Assembly: GCA_045430275.1 (NCBI GenBank)
Contig: JAILXU010000007.1
Location: 124,001-188,000 of the forward strand
Length of the DNA: 64,000 nt
DNA from: Oceanobacter sp045430275
Lineage (GTDB): Bacteria; Pseudomonadota; Gammaproteobacteria; Pseudomonadales; Oceanobacteraceae
Reading direction: 5' to 3'
The notes below the pieces were generated by a model. The model had not been told where the DNA came from. It searched no databases and saw nothing but the letters and a program-made list of their open reading frames with translations. Below, in pieces: positions 56,237-62,997 of the stretch. Positions within the stretch are counted from its first letter, which is position 1. Each line of letters opens with the position of its first letter. Made by a program: the position numbers and the translations under genes.

Positions 56237-57064
56237 ATGGTTCGTAAGTGTTTGTTCCCCGTTGCCGGTTATGGCACCCGTTTCCTGCCCGCCACCAAAG
56301 CCGTCCCCAAAGAAATGCTGCCACTGGTCAACAAGCCACTGGTTCAATACGGCGTTGAAGAAGCAGCCGAAGCTGGCATCAGCTTTATGGGTTTCATCAC
56401 CGGACGAAACAAAGGCTCCATCGAAGACCACTTTGACAAGGCGTTCGAAGTTGAAACCGCCATTGCCGGTGGTAGCAAGGAAGAGCTGATTACTCCTATT
56501 CGTAGCCTGATCGAAGACAATGAATTTGCCTTCAAGCGTCAGAACGAAATGAAAGGTCTCGGCCACGCCATTCACTGTGGTGAAGTTCTGATGGGCGACG
56601 AAGCCTTTGGTGTTGTTCTGGCAGATGACCTGTGCGTTGCCGATGACAACGACGAAGGCGTTCTGGCCCAGATGGTCAAGATCCATGAGAAATACGGCTG
56701 TTCCGTCGTTGCCGTACAGGAAGTACCGGAAGAGTCCATTCACAAATACGGCGTCATCGCCGGTGAGTTGGAAGAAGACGGCGTATACCGTGTCAGCGAC
56801 ATGGTTGAAAAACCCGCTCGTGAAGATGCACCCAGCAATCTGGCCATTATTGGCCGTTACATCCTGACACCAGACGTGTTCCCTAAAATTGCGGAAACCG
56901 GCGCTGGCGTTAACGGTGAAATCCAGATCACTGACGCACTGATGAAACAAGCCAAAGAAGGCAAGGTCATCGCGTACAAATTCCGTGGCAAGCGTTTTGA
57001 CTGCGGCTCTCTGGACGGATTCGTAGAAGCCACTAACTACGTTTACGAGCGTTTCTTCAAGTAA
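56237..57064 (+). CDS. galU: UTP-glucose-1-phosphate uridylyltransferase GalU
   Basis: GalU makes UDP-glucose, the donor for cell-surface sugars and, here, probably for GpgS. The 275 residues show the nucleotide-binding LFPVAGYGTRFLPATKAVPKEMLPL near residues 5-29, then GLGHAIHCG near 109, and GVVLADDLCV near 128. Near the end are EIQITDALMKQ and GKRFDCGSLDGFVEA. AAAGGATCC precedes the ATG. Glucose 1-phosphate released by the neighbouring phosphorylase is its substrate. Confidence 0.96.
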   Translation: MVRKCLFPVAGYGTRFLPATKAVPKEMLPLVNKPLVQYGVEEAAEAGISFMGFITGRNKGSIEDHFDKAFEVETAIAGGSKEELITPIRSLIEDNEFAFKRQNEMKGLGHAIHCGEVLMGDEAFGVVLADDLCVADDNDEGVLAQMVKIHEKYGCSVVAVQEVPEESIHKYGVIAGELEEDGVYRVSDMVEKPAREDAPSNLAIIGRYILTPDVFPKIAETGAGVNGEIQITDALMKQAKEGKVIAYKFRGKRFDCGSLDGFVEATNYVYERFFK

Positions 57065-57076
57065 GCGCCCGCCTGT

Positions 57077-57104
57077 ACCTGCAGTCTCTCCGGTGATTGC
57101 AGGT
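57077..57104 (+). terminator. Hairpin after galU
   Basis: A 7-bp stem ACCTGCA/TGCAGGT with a 14-base loop, followed by CACTTTTCCCC, 12 bases past galU. A weak-to-moderate terminator candidate. Confidence 0.5.
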
Positions 57105-57163
57105 CACTTTTCCCCTCGATTTATCCTGCTTTAAACTTTTTTTGAATTTCTTCAAAAAACTGT

Positions 57164-57192
57164 TTGACAGAAAAAAACCTCCGGCGTAATAT
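57164..57192 (+). promoter_or_regulatory. Sigma-70 promoter of tRNA-Asn/tRNA-Pro
   Basis: TTGACA at 57164-57169 and TAATAT at 57187-57192 are separated by 17 bp, close to perfect consensus. A GC-rich stretch (ACGCCCCG) follows the -10, the usual discriminator of growth-rate- and stringent-controlled stable-RNA promoters. Confidence 0.85.
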
Positions 57193-57214
57193 ACGCCCCG
57201 TTGTTGAGAGACAT

Positions 57215-57290
57215 TCCCCGATAGCTCAGTCGGTAGAGCAGTAGACTGTTAATCTATTGGTCGTTGGTTCAAGTCCAACTCGGGGAGCCA
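57215..57290 (+). tRNA. tRNA-Asn (GTT)
   Basis: A 76-base cloverleaf: acceptor arms TCCCCGA/TCGGGGA, discriminator G, encoded CCA. The anticodon GTT is at 57248-57250. D-loop and GTTCAAGTC-type T-arm are intact. It is transcribed from the promoter at 57164, probably together with tRNA-Pro. Confidence 0.97.
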
Positions 57291-57304
57291 CTCAATAACA
57301 AGTT

Positions 57305-57381
57305 CGGGGTATAGCGCAGTCTGGTAGCGCGCCTGCTTTGGGAGCAGGATGTCGGGAGTTCGAATCTCTCTACCCCGACCA
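57305..57381 (+). tRNA. tRNA-Pro (TGG)
   Basis: A 77-base cloverleaf: acceptor arms CGGGGTA/TACCCCG, discriminator A, encoded CCA. The anticodon arm is CCTGC/GCAGG with TGG at 57339-57341. It lies 14 bases after tRNA-Asn and has no promoter of its own. Confidence 0.97.
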
Positions 57382-57510
57382 CTTCTTTTCTTATTCCCTC
57401 CTGTTTTGAAATTCTTCAAATTATTCCAATCAAGCTGAATTTGTTGCTTTTGATATTCTCTTTTTTGTTTTAGCCTATTGCTCATTCGAAGCTTTTGAAG
57501 TTGTTTCCCT

Positions 57511-57933
57511 GTGAAGTCTATCGCTAATGCTACGCAATACCCGGTTCGCTGCCCCAAGTGCACGCGCATGACCGCCTACTCCATCGCCCAACTGCTACGG
57601 GAGAAGAAATCCACGTGTCGCCATTGCCAAGCGCATTTTCCCATCGACCCCAAAGTCATGCGCGATATTGAACGCACACTCCACAGCATGGCCGACTATG
57701 TTGATAAAAAGGACGCCATAGCCGACAGCTTCCCCGACCCCTTCGCGGAACCACCGCAAGAGACGCCACCCGAGCAGCCACAACAGAAGACATCCGAAGA
57801 ACAGCAACCTGGTGGCGGCAACACATCCAGCAATCAGACAAGCACCAACACACCAGACGCCCCACACACTCCCGCCAAGCATCACCGTCGCTCAAAACGC
57901 AAGAACCGACAACCTTCAATGGCGAACGGATAA
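57511..57933 (+). CDS. Zinc-ribbon-like hypothetical protein
   Basis: A 140-residue protein with a GTG start. The first 50 residues hold CPKCTRM near 14-20 and CRHCQAHF near 36-43, a CXXC...CXXC pair that looks like a zinc ribbon. The remainder is low-complexity, rich in Pro, Gln, Glu, Thr and Asn, ending in a basic tail (HHRRSKRKNRQ). No family is recognised. No clear ribosome-binding site is seen, so the start is uncertain. A GTG start is preferred because it keeps the first CXXC. Confidence 0.55.
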   Translation: MKSIANATQYPVRCPKCTRMTAYSIAQLLREKKSTCRHCQAHFPIDPKVMRDIERTLHSMADYVDKKDAIADSFPDPFAEPPQETPPEQPQQKTSEEQQPGGGNTSSNQTSTNTPDAPHTPAKHHRRSKRKNRQPSMANG

Positions 57934-57980
57934 GACAAGGCAGGAACACGGCCCACAAGAACAGTCAGCCGGAAGGAACA

Positions 57981-58018
57981 ATGCCCACCGAAGTGGGCAT
58001 CAGGAATCAGGATTCCTG
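57981..58018. terminator. Two adjacent hairpins at FKBP gene end
   Basis: First hairpin: perfect 8-bp stem ATGCCCAC/GTGGGCAT at 57981-58000, whose loop reads TTCG on the minus strand, a very stable tetraloop. Second: 8-bp stem CAGGAATC/GATTCCTG at 58001-58018, overlapping the FKBP stop. Likely transcription stop for the minus-strand gene, though the T-tract is poor. Confidence 0.6.
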
Positions 58019-58711
58019 AACAATTTCCAACAACTCTACTTCAAATACCAGAGCAGAGTTCGCAGGAATTTTCGGGCTTGGGCTACGCGCACCATAGGCC
58101 AGATCGGCCGGGATGGTGAACTTGAACTTCTCGCCCACTTTCATCAACTGCAGACCTTCCGTCCAACCTGGAATAACACCATTCAGAGGGAACTGTGCAG
58201 GGTCGCCACGCTCAACAGAGCTGTCAAAAACAGTGCCGTCGATCAGCGTGCCGTGATAATGAACGCGCACAACGTTTTCAGGCGTTGGCTTCGCGCCATC
58301 ACCTTCAACAGCGGTCATCACTTCGTACTGCAAACCGGAATCGGTAGCGGTTACGCCATCTTTCTTGGCATTTTCAGCCAGATAATCCGTGCTAGCCTGA
58401 GATGCAGCGTCATTCAGAGCTTGCTGCTTACGCGTCTGCTCTTCACGAATCTTCTCAAAAGCTGCCTTGATCGTCTCATCATCAAGGCGCTGCTCAGCAT
58501 TAGCCAGTGCATCCTTGATACCTGCCGCCACAGCGTCAGAGTTCATTTCAACGCCTTCCTGGCTCAACTGACGGCCAATGTTCAAGCCAACGCCATAACT
58601 TGCCTGATCAATATGATTCTCAAACGTCACTACTTTTTTCTCCTCTTGACCGCACGCGGCCAACAACAAAGCACCTGCCAGAACAACAGGAGCAGTCTTC
58701 AATAATTTCAT
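58007..58711 (-). CDS. FKBP-type peptidyl-prolyl isomerase, lipoprotein
   Basis: A proline isomerase of the FkpA/Mip group. The N-terminal signal ends in a lipobox (LLLAACGQEE), so the mature protein is probably lipid-anchored at Cys20. A helical dimerisation domain covers about 35-120, with Lys/Glu-rich helices. The FKBP domain covers about 130-232 and shows VRVHYHGTLIDGTVFDSSVERG, FPLNGVIPGWTEGLQLM and IPADLAYGARSPSPKIPANSALVFEVELL elements. 234 residues is the usual length. It helps fold envelope proteins. Confidence 0.93.
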   Translation of the reverse strand: MKLLKTAPVVLAGALLLAACGQEEKKVVTFENHIDQASYGVGLNIGRQLSQEGVEMNSDAVAAGIKDALANAEQRLDDETIKAAFEKIREEQTRKQQALNDAASQASTDYLAENAKKDGVTATDSGLQYEVMTAVEGDGAKPTPENVVRVHYHGTLIDGTVFDSSVERGDPAQFPLNGVIPGWTEGLQLMKVGEKFKFTIPADLAYGARSPSPKIPANSALVFEVELLEIVQES

Positions 58712-58911
58712 TTCCGGTTCTCACAACTAAGTAAATGAAGGTGGCCGCTACACTACACGAAGGCCCTGCCAATTCAAGCTGAACCCAGCACCACCAGTAC
58801 CAAACAACGGCTACAGAAGCCAGAACAGCGGTAAAAGTTCCCACCAATCCACACCAGCCATCACTCCAAACAAGCCCTTGTTAACTCGTTGAAATAAATC
58901 GCAAAAAAAGT

Positions 58912-58939
58912 TTGACAGCTGAAAATCCGGTGGCATAAT
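58912..58939 (+). promoter_or_regulatory. Sigma-70 promoter of tRNA-Met
   Basis: TTGACA at 58912-58917 and CATAAT at 58934-58939 with a 16-bp spacer, followed by ACGCGCC. The layout and even the flanking bases resemble the tRNA-Asn promoter at 57164. Confidence 0.8.
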
Positions 58940-58983
58940 ACGCGCCACTTGAACGAGACAGCGCAAGCAACTCATCAAGTTCT

Positions 58984-59060
58984 GGCTATGTAGCTCAGCT
59001 GGTTAGAGCACAGCATTCATAATGCTGGGGTCGGCAGTTCAAGTCTGCCCATAGCTACCA
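58984..59060 (+). tRNA. tRNA-Met (CAT, elongator)
   Basis: A 77-base cloverleaf: acceptor arms GGCTATG/CATAGCT with a G-T first pair, discriminator A, encoded CCA. Anticodon arm CAGCA/TGCTG with CAT at 59018-59020. It closely resembles the E. coli elongator tRNA-Met; a lysidine-modified Ile tRNA would also have CAT but differs in the body. A phage integrase gene starts 68 bases beyond, so the 3' end is a likely attachment site. Confidence 0.95.
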
Positions 59061-59066
59061 GATTCT

Positions 59067-59122
59067 AAAAGGCCTGACAGGTTAGCGGTTACTTCAAGTA
59101 CCCTACCCTGTCAGGCCTTTTT
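59067..59122. terminator. Strong hairpin at tRNA-Met/prophage border
   Basis: Arms AAAAGGCCTGACAGG and CCTGTCAGGCCTTTTT pair perfectly over 15 bases around a roughly 25-base loop, with one extra mismatch-flanked extension. Both ends carry A/T runs. It can terminate both the tRNA transcript and the leftward integrase transcript. Confidence 0.85.
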
Positions 59123-59127
59123 CGTTT

Positions 59128-59994
59128 CTAGAGATAATTCCCTGGTGTCAGGTCAGTAACCTGCCCCATGAAGGACGGCGAGAAGTGCGAGTAACGCATG
59201 GTCGTTGATATGTCCGAATGCCCTAATATCCTCTGCAATACGAACAGATCCCCACCATTCATTAAGAAGTGCGACGCGAATGTGTGCCTCAGCACGTGTG
59301 TGAGTTGCCGGGTCGGCAAGTTGAGCTTGGCTCGTTGCACCGCATGTCTAAAGGCAGACCGGCAACTTTTAAACATTCGGTGATTATCGTAGTGATCGGC
59401 GTTCAGGCGTAGAGACGCCATGAAGTCAGCGGATACATTAACGGTTCTGTTTCTGCCGTTTTTGGTGTCAACGAAGCGTAGTGCGGGCATCGGCTTTTCA
59501 ATCAGGTTATGCCAACACAAGGTTTCCGCTTCTCCCCACCTGGCACCTGTCGTCAGACAGATCCTTGCCACCCAGTAGGTGGAACGGTTCCGACACTGCT
59601 CCAGCTCGTTAAACAGCACTTGTATCTGCTCTTTGGTGAGGTAGCCCATCTCGGTTTGGGCCACGGAGAACGACCGAATGTCTTTCAACGGGTTCATATC
59701 GAGATACTGAAGTCGTACCAACTCACTGAATACCGCTCTCAGATACCGCAGTTCGTGGTTTAGCGTGCTGGTCGCCACTTCGTTCAGCCTACGCCCCCGG
59801 TATTCTGCAAACTGTGCCCCGGTGAATTTCCTGATCAGTGGATTTCCCATGGCTTCACACATGGCGATGGTACGGGAATACCGATAGCGGGAGTCCTTCA
59901 GCGTGCGCCCATGAACGACGAACCAGAGGTTAACCGCTTCGGTTAACCTGGCTTTCTTCAAGTTGAAGGTGGAAGGATCGTAGTCAATCGTCAT
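59128..59994 (-). CDS. Phage tyrosine integrase
   Basis: A site-specific recombinase (288 aa) that inserts and excises the prophage. A SAM-like core-binding domain fills about residues 10-110. The catalytic domain has Arg in TTGARWGEAETL near 163, the HXXR box in LTHVLRHTFASHF near 238-241, His in ILGHSDISTTMRY near 262, and the nucleophile Tyr in that same MRYSHF segment. The C-terminus ends shortly after, as in short phage integrases. Most inoviruses borrow host XerCD or carry a transposase, so an own integrase beside a tRNA is a useful trait. Confidence 0.93.
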   Translation of the reverse strand: MTIDYDPSTFNLKKARLTEAVNLWFVVHGRTLKDSRYRYSRTIAMCEAMGNPLIRKFTGAQFAEYRGRRLNEVATSTLNHELRYLRAVFSELVRLQYLDMNPLKDIRSFSVAQTEMGYLTKEQIQVLFNELEQCRNRSTYWVARICLTTGARWGEAETLCWHNLIEKPMPALRFVDTKNGRNRTVNVSADFMASLRLNADHYDNHRMFKSCRSAFRHAVQRAKLNLPTRQLTHVLRHTFASHFLMNGGDLFVLQRILGHSDISTTMRYSHFSPSFMGQVTDLTPGNYL

Positions 59995-60024
59995 AACAAG
60001 TCCGTACCAGGTAAACCGCTGGCA

Positions 60025-61389
60025 TCACGCTGCCACCCCATTCAGTCGGTGTTCTTGCAGGCGCTTCCAGATGAAGTCTTGTAGCTGTTTCTGAAAATCA
60101 ACGTCGTCCAGCTCGTCTCCCGTTTTACTTTCAAAGTAGCGCCTGACTGATCGTCGGATGTTGGGGGCTTTCAGGTGTTTCAGGACGGTTAAAGGGGGAA
60201 CGTTGTTGTAGGCACAGAGCTTTAAATAGTTACCCAGGTACATGGCGACGTTTCGGTGCTCGGTGCCGGTGAGCTTTTTTTGGCCGTACCCCCGCTTGTA
60301 CAAGAACTCGGGGTGTTCCATGTCGGCAAACCAGATGTCATCACGGAGCTTTGTCCAGGCCGGGTGTTCGTAGGTACTGCTGTGGGACAAACGGAAGTTG
60401 TTCAGGCAGTAGCGCCAGAGTTCATTCAGGTGTAATTTCAGATCGACGGGTTCACGGATACAGACCAGGTTACCCGTCAGCTCAAAATTGCCGGTCTCAA
60501 ATTGTTTAATAACACTGTGGTGTATCCGAAATTCAAGCCGGTAAACGGTGTCGGGTTCGGTGCCGTCTGTGCCGTCGTTGTATTCGTCTTCAAGCACACC
60601 GGTGCTGAAGAAGGTGGCGTCGTTGTTGGTTTCGAGTTTTGGGGTCAGGCTCCAGATGCTTTCCCAGAAGTTGAGCTTGCCGCTTTTGTTGGCTTCCAGG
60701 GTTTTGTTATACAAGCACAGTTGCAGGCCAGAAGACTTGCCAAACAGGAAGGTTTCACTTCTGCCGTAGATGAACGCGGCTTCAGCGGTGCTGAAACTGG
60801 CGTCACTGATGCCGTTTACTTTGAAACTTCTCCGGGATCGGGTGTGGAGGTTTTCTTCAAAGCCGTCCAGAACGTGGGTTTGATCCAGCCCTTTCATATC
60901 GACGGCCATATGAACTGCAACACCAGACGCTTCCAGGGTCTTGGCAAAAATGCTGCCGATTTCACGCAGCTTTTTTGTGAGCTTTTCCAGGCCCAGTGTG
61001 ATGATGACGTGTGGTGACACTTCGATCTTGAGGTGTGGGCCTCGGCTATCGGATTGGGTGTAGAAGTGTTTCATCAGAACCACGAAGCCCATTTCCAAAT
61101 TTTTGAAGTTGTACTGATAACCGGAGGCTTTGCCACTGGTGCTGAACTTCCACTGCTGGCCGCCCAGGGTAATGATGTTGGTGTCGTCTTGTTTCAGGTG
61201 CTCATCGATCAACGCCAGGACATCAAGCTTGAGGTTGCAAATGTAAAGCTGGCGGATCGTGTCGATACCCGCGTGCAGAAAGCGCATGTCGCTAAGGTCG
61301 TAGGTGATCCCGCGCTCTGTGGTGTAAATGTCTTCACCTGTATTGGGGTTGTAACGGCGGTTCATGGATTTGTTTTCATAGGTGGCCAT
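60025..61389 (-). CDS. Filamentous phage replication initiator (gpII/X-like)
   Basis: The rolling-circle initiator of an inovirus. I start at the ATG at 61389 behind GAGGGA (454 aa); the open frame before it overlaps zot and has no similarity. The N-terminal part fits the gpII/RstA type (FLHAGIDTIRQLYICNL, KFSTSGKASGYQYNF). The middle has EVSPHVIITLGLEKLTKKLREIGSIF and MAVDMKGLD, and the C-terminal domain is the phage X-like part with RLEFRIHHSVIKQF near 315. Rep is 11 bp after zot in the same direction. Confidence 0.85.
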   Translation of the reverse strand: MATYENKSMNRRYNPNTGEDIYTTERGITYDLSDMRFLHAGIDTIRQLYICNLKLDVLALIDEHLKQDDTNIITLGGQQWKFSTSGKASGYQYNFKNLEMGFVVLMKHFYTQSDSRGPHLKIEVSPHVIITLGLEKLTKKLREIGSIFAKTLEASGVAVHMAVDMKGLDQTHVLDGFEENLHTRSRRSFKVNGISDASFSTAEAAFIYGRSETFLFGKSSGLQLCLYNKTLEANKSGKLNFWESIWSLTPKLETNNDATFFSTGVLEDEYNDGTDGTEPDTVYRLEFRIHHSVIKQFETGNFELTGNLVCIREPVDLKLHLNELWRYCLNNFRLSHSSTYEHPAWTKLRDDIWFADMEHPEFLYKRGYGQKKLTGTEHRNVAMYLGNYLKLCAYNNVPPLTVLKHLKAPNIRRSVRRYFESKTGDELDDVDFQKQLQDFIWKRLQEHRLNGVAA

Positions 61390-61399
61390 GGTGGTTCCC

Positions 61400-62596
61400 T
61401 CACAGTTGGGCGGAGATTGGTTGCAGGTCGGTTGTGATGTCCGGGTCACTGCTTGGCAGTGGGCCGGTGTGGGTAGCGACCATGGCGTTTTCAAACCAGC
61501 ACAACCATTCCTGATTCAGTGTGTAGGCACAGGACTGATTCAGGTTCAGGGTAATGGTCTGATGCCCGTCACTGATCAGGGCAACACCTTTGGTACCGTC
61601 GAATACCCCCGCGAGACGCCAGCGTTCAGACTGGGGGAATGTATGCTGACTAAAACTCGTGATGGCCGGGTTGAACCGGCGTAAATAGCGCAGCCCCGGC
61701 GCTAGACCAGGGCGCTGAACAGCAGGATTTTTAGCAGCAGGCTGATGAGCACTAACGTGAACAGGTACATGAGGAGGCGCGACAATACCCGGAGCAGTTT
61801 CTTCAGTACCCACTTCGTAACGCTCCAGCATTTGCGCAATGCTATAGATGAAATAACCGACACACAGGACTGTAATTGCGAGAAATACTCGAAGCTTTGG
61901 ATCAGCAAAAATACTTTTATTTTCGCTCGACCCTTTAGCTGTTCCGGTGGCGGTGGATTGGTAGCACTCGAAGACCTTAGGATCGGCGGTGTAGATGACG
62001 GGGGCACCGATATAGTGACTAACGGCTTTTCCGCTGCTTTCTGCATCATGCTTGAACTCCCGCCATTTATTTTTGTACCAGGGTAATACCCCGGCCATGT
62101 CACGATGTCGAAAGCCGTATTCGACAACGGCCCGGACTTCTTTGTGTATTTTCGCCACGTTGGTGGTGCTGATGTAGATGTCCCAGTTCATGTGCCGGTG
62201 CTGGTCGAAGGCGTTTTCAACATTGCTGGGGCGCTGGATGCCGCTGTCCAGGGTTTCCCGTTCATCGCTGGGTGTGTCGAACTCGCCCAGGTTCCGTAAT
62301 CGCGTTGGGTAGACGCGCTGGCCTTCGTCCATGACGATCAGTGCGCCCATGGGTGCCCACTGAAAAAACCGAGCCATGTGCTCAAAACCGGCTTGTGAGT
62401 CGTGTTCAACAGCGATCAGTTTGGCTTCGGGAGGGAGTTCTATTCCCATGGCGCTGGCTATGCGCTCAACACTGTTCAGACCACGGATGTTGTGGCAGAC
62501 GGTGCGGCCCTTTTGCAGGGCCGGGATGATCACTCGCTGAATGAGTGCAAAGGTTTTGTAGGAGCCGGGCGGCCCGTGATGGATAACGGCAGTCAT
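61400..62596 (-). CDS. Zot-family assembly ATPase (pI-like)
   Basis: The inner-membrane ATPase that drives phage extrusion. The 398 residues start with Walker A HGPPGSYKT at 7-15 and a Walker B-like ALIVMDEGQRVYPTR near 85-99. A HRHMNWDIYISTTNVAKI segment follows near 133. One membrane segment near 237-258 (VFLAITVLCVGYFIYSIAQML) is followed by a periplasmic tail. This is the Zot/pI topology. AGGGACTGAT precedes the ATG. It is coupled to the coat gene upstream by only 8 bases. Confidence 0.92.
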   Translation of the reverse strand: MTAVIHHGPPGSYKTFALIQRVIIPALQKGRTVCHNIRGLNSVERIASAMGIELPPEAKLIAVEHDSQAGFEHMARFFQWAPMGALIVMDEGQRVYPTRLRNLGEFDTPSDERETLDSGIQRPSNVENAFDQHRHMNWDIYISTTNVAKIHKEVRAVVEYGFRHRDMAGVLPWYKNKWREFKHDAESSGKAVSHYIGAPVIYTADPKVFECYQSTATGTAKGSSENKSIFADPKLRVFLAITVLCVGYFIYSIAQMLERYEVGTEETAPGIVAPPHVPVHVSAHQPAAKNPAVQRPGLAPGLRYLRRFNPAITSFSQHTFPQSERWRLAGVFDGTKGVALISDGHQTITLNLNQSCAYTLNQEWLCWFENAMVATHTGPLPSSDPDITTDLQPISAQL

Positions 62597-62604
62597 ATCA
62601 GTCC

Positions 62605-62997
62605 CTAAAAGAGTTGCAGAATCAGTCGGACGATGTGCGCTGACAGCATCATGCTCAGCGCTTCGGGAATACGGAGCCAGACAACAAACGCGAGTAATTT
62701 GGAGTCGATAGCGCCAAGTAGCTGTTCAATTTTGCCGGAGACGTTGAAGGTGCTGACGATGCTATCTGCCATGCCAGCCGCGATTTCCAGCATCGTAAGT
62801 TTGAATTCCAGGTTCCAGATGATGTACCAGGCAGCGATTCTCTCAAGGACGGTATCAGCCCAGTCGTAGATGCCGGTTTTCATGAACTCCAGGGTTTCAG
62901 AAAAGAAGTCGGTTACAGAACTGGCACCGCTACTGTCATCTGCAGCCAGGGCGCTGAACGAGATCATGGTCAGAATAACCAGGCACAGTACTTTCAT
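62605..62997 (-). CDS. DUF2523-type minor coat protein (pVI-like)
   Basis: A 130-residue membrane protein: signal peptide (LVILTMISFSALA), then amphipathic helices and two hydrophobic stretches (IIWNLEFKLTMLEIAAGM and a C-terminal ALSMMLSAHIVRLILQLF). Size, composition and position between a pIII-like gene and zot match DUF2523 proteins, which occupy the pVI place in inoviruses. It starts with ATGA overlapping the end of the pIII-like gene; GGGGGTC is the ribosome-binding site. Confidence 0.8.
   Translation of the reverse strand: MKVLCLVILTMISFSALAADDSSGASSVTDFFSETLEFMKTGIYDWADTVLERIAAWYIIWNLEFKLTMLEIAAGMADSIVSTFNVSGKIEQLLGAIDSKLLAFVVWLRIPEALSMMLSAHIVRLILQLF

Noticed and set aside
57169..57214. 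Separate promoter for tRNA-Pro
   Set aside because: The 14-bp gap before tRNA-Pro cannot hold one; co-transcription with tRNA-Asn is the simpler explanation.
57249..57569. 106-residue frame antisense to tRNA-Asn and tRNA-Pro
   Set aside because: Its peptide contains the well-known artefact strings that arise from translating tRNA genes backwards (GREIRTPDILL and DLNQRP types). It is not a protein gene.
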